Notes under the pieces: generated by a model
Told to the model about the DNA's origin: nothing
Seen by the model: only the letters and a program-made list of their open reading frames with translations
Databases searched by the model: none
Source: Primulina eburnea
Taxonomy: Eukaryota > Streptophyta > Magnoliopsida > Lamiales > Gesneriaceae
Length of the DNA stretch: 64,000 nt
Assembly (NCBI RefSeq): GCF_022965805.1
Contig: NW_027330847.1
Span: forward strand, 207,621 to 271,620
Direction: 5' to 3'
Position numbers and translations under genes: made by a program
Shown: one piece after another, positions 58,777 to 64,000 of the stretch
How the letters are laid out: the number at the start of each line of letters is the position of its first letter
How positions within the stretch are numbered: the first letter of the stretch is position 1

Positions 58777-60850
58777 TGAAAGCGGACCGGTTACGGTGGC
58801 CAGAAGCGTAACGGAAGTCAAAAATTTTAATTTTTAGCACAAAAATTCGGCCACCATATATATTTTGTGTAATATTTACAAAATCACAAAAACATGCATA
58901 GGATGTTTAAGAAAGATTACCTATCAACTTTAAAAGTTGATGTTGGCTCCAACTTATTTGACTAGCAACCAAGCTCTTCTTATGGAAGACAAGTCTACAA
59001 GCACCTCCTCCTTGCTCCTAAATCAAGCCCACCACAAGCTATGCAAGCCCCCTCAAGTTTTGCACTAGAAAAACTTGAGGATTTTTCAAAGATAAGATTT
59101 TATTCTCCAAAAATGAAGAACAAAAGGGAAGAAAAATGGGAGAGAAAATTTTAAAAAATTTCGGCCAAGACAAGTGTAGAATGAGGGAGTGAAGTCTAGA
59201 CTTGGGTGTGGGAAAAGTGAAAAAGTTGATCCCCATGCCATGCATTATTTTATTATAAAGTATTCAAAGTCTCTTCACCTCCCAAGCATGCAAACCCTAG
59301 CATGTCATGCATATATCATATGGTTTTTAACACATTAAAAACCATGGACTAAATTTTAATTATCTCAAACACATTTGAGATTAATTAAATACTACTTGAA
59401 TTTATTCAAGTCCCACTAGTTAAATAATTATTTTAATTGAGCTCTACAAGACTCAATATTATTTAATTAATTTCAACACTTGAATTAATTTAATTATTTA
59501 GACTCTACTAGGTCCACTAGTGTTTAATTAATTCAACACTTGAATTAATTTAATTTAGTCCACAATAATGTTTATGAAAATCACAATTTTCAACTACATT
59601 ATTTACTTGGCCAAATTTTAATCTTAGGAACACTTCCATAAATTAAAATTTATATTTCTCTCTTAGAAGTCATACTTCTATTTTTCTTTACGCTTATAAA
59701 CACATTTATAAGCCGTTCAACACATTGAACTATTTTACTTCTCATCGGGATTTACAAAGCTAGTACTTGTGTGGCCCTCAATGTATCATTGATACAACTA
59801 GCCGTGGGTTCACATCTCTATGTGATTCGGACTAAACATGTCCTTATACGAGCATACCCCAATTGCCCCATTCTTACTTATCAACTCCTTGATAGTAAGA
59901 ACGTCAGAACTCAAGTCTGATAGCACCCAACCAATCACGTTAAACGTCTAGCAGCATCGCTTACGTGATTCCCTAGGTATCACATGATAGTGCCTGCAAG
60001 AACCATTCAATTATGGTTAGCGTACAGTACGGTCCCTTCAACTCATATATCCCGACCGATTCGACAACTATTGGTCTATCGAGAGTTGTCAATGAATCGA
60101 TACTATGTGTCATGTTGTGGTTGCATCGATGGTGTAATCTATGAAACTCCTTTCATAATTACCACCATACTCTGATCAGAGATTTCAACCCACACATTCA
60201 TGAGAAACACATAGGATATCCATACCCGTAGGTAAGCGGTGAATCCCCGACTACAATGCATCGAATCCTATGTGTTTCGACAGAACACCCAACCTTGCCA
60301 CCTGATGACCCCATGAGAGTCGGTAAACAAGTCAAAGTGTAATTCTAGCACATAGAGTCTCAATGTTGTCCCGGGTCATAAGGACTAATTCTGTACAACC
60401 ATAAACCAGGACTTTTCCACTCGATAAGTGAGAACCACTTGGAAAGTCCTTTTATGGAGGGTTGTTCAGTGCACTCTACAAGGAGCACCTATCTGCATGT
60501 TCGGACATCACAATGTCCCCTACCAATGAAACATGGTACTCACATCGCAGATACTAGTCTCTAACTCGAGCGGCCTTTATCCTTCTTAGTGGCGGCTGAA
60601 TCGACTAGGAACGGTTTAGAATATACAGTATTCCAAATATGAGTTTCATGATACTCATCAAATAAGCATCTCATATTCTTTCTACTATTTGTATATTCAA
60701 GGTCTTTATCTATGCAACTAGCATGGGTATAAAGATAAAGATGCGCCAAATTAATAAATTCAAATATTATTAAAATAAAGATCGTTTATACAAAGAGTTT
60801 CATCGTGACCAGTCGGCCAACACTTGGCTCGACGTGCACCTACTCTAACA
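58777..60850 (-). repeat. C2 LTR (minus strand)
   Basis: 2074 bp. Its minus-strand start TGTTAGAGTAGGTGCACG matches the C1 LTR start (CCCG instead of CACG), and it ends in CCGCTTTCA. Clearly related to the C1 LTR throughout but with many differences, and about 120 bp shorter. Minus-strand reading gives the 3' LTR position, next to RNase H. Confidence 0.9.
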
Positions 60851-60864
60851 ATCTCCCACTTGCA

Positions 60865-61704
60865 CTAGAGCCAACTACCCATATACTTCAGACCCATTGA
60901 TTCGCGATGCTTCTCGAACGATGGTCCTGGTAAAGGCTTAGTTACTGGATCAGCAACATTATCTGCGGAGCCGACTTTGTCGATCGACACTTCTCCTCGT
61001 TCCACAGTCTCTCGGAGGATGTGGTACTTTCTCAATACGTGTTTGGACTTCTGATGAGACCTTGGCTCCTTCGCCTGAGCTATGGCTCCCGTGTTGTCGC
61101 ACATCACCGGGATAGGAGCAACTCCATTTGGAATGACGCCCAACTCTTGGACGAAATTCCTAATCCAAACAGCCTCCTTTGCTGCAGCCGATGCAGCAAT
61201 GTATTCTGCCTCAGTGGTGGAATCCGCAGTACTGTCTTGCTTGGAACTCATCCAAGAGACAGCACCACCATTGAGCATGAATATGAATCCGGAGGTTGAC
61301 TTCGAGTCATCAACATCGCTTTGGAAGCTAGAGTCGGTATAGCCTTCCAATTTTAGTTCTCCACCCCCATAAACCAAAAACAACTTATTGGTCCTTCTCA
61401 AATACTTGAGGATGTCTTTCACAGCTTTCCAGTGTGGAAGACCAGGGTTGGATTGATATCTACTCACTACACTTAGTGCAAATGCCACGTCAGGACGTGT
61501 AGATATCATCCCATACATGATACTACCAATAGCCGAAGCATACGGAATTCGTGTCATCGCCGCTATCTCTGCATCAGTCTTGGGAGACATCGACTTGGAT
61601 AGGGACACGCCATGACACATTGGTAGATGTCCTCTCTTGGACTCATCCATCGAGAACCGCTTCACGATGGTATCAATGTATGTGGACTGGGTGAGACCAA
61701 GCAA
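60865..61704 (-). pseudogene. pol: C2 RNase H domain
   Basis: About 279 open codons on the minus strand in the same frame as the RT upstream, separated by one TGA (61705-61707). Motifs: LGLTQSTYIDTIVKRFSMD, the YASAIGSIMYGMISTRPDVA block, YTDSSFQSDVDDSKST, TEAEYIAASAAAKEAVWIRN and the QKSKHVLRKYHILRE tail. Ends GSWL and TAG. RNase H removes the RNA template. The domain itself looks complete. A CGA-to-TGA change would explain the stop, but the original codon is not certain. Confidence 0.9.
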
Positions 61705-62352
61705 TCATCTTGATCTGTCTCTATAGATCTGTATTCCCAATACAAAAGATGCTTCACCCAAGTCCTGCATTGAGAACTTACTTGCTAACCATATCTTAGT
61801 TGATTGCAACATTCCTACATCATTCCCAATGAGTAGAATGTCATCAACATAAAGAACAAGGAATGTCACAGCACTCCCACTGACCTTCTTATACGCACAG
61901 GGTTCCTCAGGATTCTTAGTAAAACCAAACTCTTTGATTGTACTATCGAATCTGAGGTTCCAGCTCCTCGATGCCTGCTTAAGACCATAAATAGATCTTT
62001 GAAGTTTGCATACCATATGCTCACTTCCAATAGATGTAAACCCTTCAGGTTGAGACATGTAAATTTCTTCCTTAATATCCCCATTAAGGAAGGCTGTCTT
62101 CACATCCATCTGCCATATCTCATAGTCATACCATGCAGCTATGGCTAGCAATATCCTAATGGACTTGAACATCGCAACTGGAGAAAAGGTTTCCTCATAG
62201 TCAACACCTTGCCTTTGAGTATACCCTTTTGCTACCAATCGCGCCTTGAAGGTCAACACCTTCCCATCCGCCCCAAGTTTCCTCTTGTAAATCCATTTAC
62301 ACCCTATGGAAACATTTCCCTCAGGTGGATCCACAAGATTCCACACTTGGTT
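61705..62352 (-). pseudogene. pol: C2 reverse transcriptase domain
   Basis: Copia RT on the minus strand, open from NQVWNLVDPPEG to the TGA at 61705. It includes CKWIYKRKLG, ARLVAKGYTQ, QMDVKTAFLNG with the first catalytic Asp, KLQRSIYGLKQASRSWN and YVDD. Its start is abrupt at 62352: the codons before NQVWNL belong to opposite-strand gag sequence, so the N-terminal part of the domain is detached. Both catalytic motifs are intact, unlike the C1 copy. Confidence 0.9.
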
Positions 62353-62640
62353 CGCTGGACATTGGAGGCGTAACTGCAGGGAATATCTTGAGCAGAAGGG
62401 TTCTGGCAAAGGTATGTTCTATATTGAAGTAAATATCTCGATTATTCTACTTCTTGGGTATTAGATACCGGCTGTGGCTCACATCTCTGTAATGATTGGG
62501 CAGTGATGGGAAGAAGTAGGAGGCTCCGAGAGGGTGAGACCTTCCTGAGGATGGGCATGGAGCAAGGGTTGCTGCCAAAGCCGTAGGAGATGTTTATTTA
62601 ATATTGAACAATGATTTAAGCTTGTTTTGAGAGATGTTTT
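62353..62640 (+). pseudogene. Copia gag tail and protease (plus strand)
   Basis: Begins inside a zinc knuckle (GHWRRNC) with the first half missing, then REYLEQKGSGKGMF. A one-base shift follows, then the protease motif SWVLDTGCGSHLCN (Asp codon 62464-62466). The sequence is close to C1 35450-35740. It points opposite to the RT next to it. Confidence 0.8.
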
Positions 62641-63600
62641 GTATGTACCAGACTTGGTTAAAAACATTATTTCCATTTCTATGCTTGATATTGATGGATT
62701 TTCTTGTTTATTTGGCAAAGGTGGTTTGCAATATTTACAAGAATGAATGTTTAGTTGGTACCGGTGAACTTGAAAACAATCTCTACACCTTAATATTAAA
62801 AGATATTCCACTTAACAATGTCCAAACGATAACAACAACAAATAAGCGCAAACAAGATACTCTTAATTCGGCACAATATGGCATGCTCGATTAGGTCATA
62901 TTTCCTCAAAAAGGATGAACAAGCTAGTGGGAGTTGGCATGTTTGATATGTCTGATATTAACGCTCTCACGACTTGTGAATCCTGTCTGAAAGGAAAGAT
63001 GACCAAAATTCCCTTAAGGGCCATGCGGAGCGAGCCAAAGGGTTATTGGATTTGATCCATACCGATGTGTGCGGTCCGCTTAGCATCACCACTAAGCATG
63101 GACATGCCTACTTCATCACCTTTACCGATGACCATTCGAGGTATGGGTATGTGTATTTGATGAAATACAAGTCTGAAGCCTTTGAAAGGTTCAAAGAATT
63201 CAGAAGTGAAGTAGAGAAGCAATTGGGACGAAGCATCAAGACACTTCGATCGGATCGAGGTGGTGAGTACTTGAGTGCCGAGTTCCAAGAGTATCTTAGA
63301 GAGAATGGGATTCTCTCGCAGTGGACTCCGCCCGCTACACCGCAGTTGAATGGTGTTTCGGAGCGTCGTAACCGGACTTTGATGGACATGGTTCGGTCTA
63401 TGATGGGGTTCACGGAGTTGCCGCCATCCTTTTGGAGATATGCGCTTGAAACAGCGGCACTGTTAGAACAATGTCCATACAAAGGCAGTTGACAAGACTC
63501 CATATGAGATATGGATGGGTAAGCCTCCCAAGTATTCTTATCTTAGAATATGGGGGTGCCCTGCTTACGTGAAGCAGACAGTGGGAGTAAATGGATAGTC
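62641..63600 (+). pseudogene. pol: Copia integrase (plus strand)
   Basis: The protease-integrase spacer is at 62641-62870. The zinc-binding region follows near 62885-63005 (WHARLGHISSKRMNK, CESCLKGKMTKIP), then a one-base shift near 63014. The core is open at 63046-63492, with D7 in HTDVCGPL, D70 in RSDRGGEYL and E106 in NGVSERRNR, an exact D-35-E spacing. A shift near 63466 breaks the frame, and YEIWMGKPPKYSYLRIWG follows in another frame to about 63560. This is the part deleted in C1. Confidence 0.9.
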
Positions 63601-64000
63601 GATCCATTTATGCTACTTTGTGGGATATCCAAGGAATTCCGTTGGATATTGTTTCTATCATCCCCAAGAAACAAAGGTGTTTGTTTCTAGGAATGCAACC
63701 TTTTTGGAAAAGGAATTTCTATTGGATAGAAAGGGAGAGATGATAGAACTCGAAGAGGTTCGAGAGACACCCACAGTTATAGAACCCACACCCAATGAGC
63801 TAAGTGAGGAGATACAAGCTCCTAAGAGATCCGAGAGGATCTCGAGACCACCTGTGAGGTATGGTCTGCTTCTTGAAGAGGGCCATGATGAGCCTAATCT
63901 TGGATATGATCCAAGGACCTTCAAGGAAGCGTTATCGGATGCCGATTCATCCAAGTGGCTTGAAGCAATGGAATCTGAGATGAATTCCATGCATTCGAAC
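63601..64000 (+). pseudogene. pol: Copia RT N-terminal part (plus strand, runs off window)
   Basis: Follows integrase in normal copia order: an acidic linker (RETPTVIEPTPNELSEE), then PPVRYGLLLEEGHDEPN, FKEALSDADSSKWLEAMESE and MNSMHSN up to the last base. The minus-strand RT at 62352 begins exactly with the next residues of the same protein, so the two pieces are the two sides of one break. Confidence 0.85.

Larger units (their letters stand above)
58777..64000 (-). mobile_element. C2: copia element, minus-strand 3' end with inverted upstream part
   Basis: Copia material fills the rest of the window. A minus-strand LTR, polypurine tract (60852-60861), RNase H and RT run to about 62352. At that point the sequence switches to plus-strand gag tail, protease, integrase and RT start. 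The pieces are complementary rather than overlapping. That fits one element whose middle is inverted, or two abutting elements in opposite directions. The right end is outside the window. The left flank is CTAGG (58772-58776), the expected target site. Confidence 0.85.

Overview
This window looks like repeat-rich heterochromatin from a flowering plant, probably a eudicot and possibly pericentromeric or centromeric. I see no host gene, tRNA, rRNA or CRISPR array. Everything that can be identified is either a roughly 200-bp tandem satellite or an LTR retrotransposon. The plant assignment rests on plant-type Ty3/gypsy and Ty1/copia elements with primer-binding sites complementary to initiator tRNA-Met and long (1.8-2.2 kb) LTRs. 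Species cannot be told from the sequence.

Layout: a single satellite array of about 21 kb (about 105 monomers) has been split into four segments, A (1-3461), B (21892-28608), C (40102-49438) and D (57360-58776), by retrotransposon insertions. All monomers share one orientation. The monomer is a rearranged fragment of a Ty3/gypsy integrase gene on the minus strand.

Between A and B sits G1 (3462-21891, target-site duplication ATCCC), a chromodomain-type Ty3/gypsy element. Its reverse transcriptase is split by a second gypsy element, G2 (7364-17283, TSD CCCAG). The 5' LTR of G2 is itself split by a reverse-oriented solo LTR (8543-10132, TSD TACAG). Between B and C is a minus-strand solo gypsy LTR, G3 (28609-30618 plus 40092-40101), split near its tip by a long-LTR copia element, C1 (30619-40086, TSD ATCTC). 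Between C and D is G4 (49439-57359, TSD TTCTT), a gypsy element with a degraded pol. D ends at a minus-strand copia LTR (58777-60850). It is followed by minus-strand RNase H and reverse transcriptase, then an abrupt change to plus-strand gag, protease, integrase and reverse transcriptase sequence that runs off the window.

How it works together: G1 carries recognisable gag, protease, RT, RNase H, integrase and chromodomain, but is broken by the G2 insertion, one in-frame stop and one frameshift. G2 and G4 keep LTRs, primer site, polypurine tract and a gag zinc knuckle, but only a decayed pol remnant. They share that remnant with each other although their LTRs differ, so they look like non-autonomous elements mobilised in trans. 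C1 has nearly identical LTRs yet a badly decayed pol, again suggesting trans mobilisation. The most unusual points are the integrase-derived satellite with its higher-order structure, RNA-like hairpins conserved across the gypsy families, and an empty-site paralogue of the G1 insertion in segment D.
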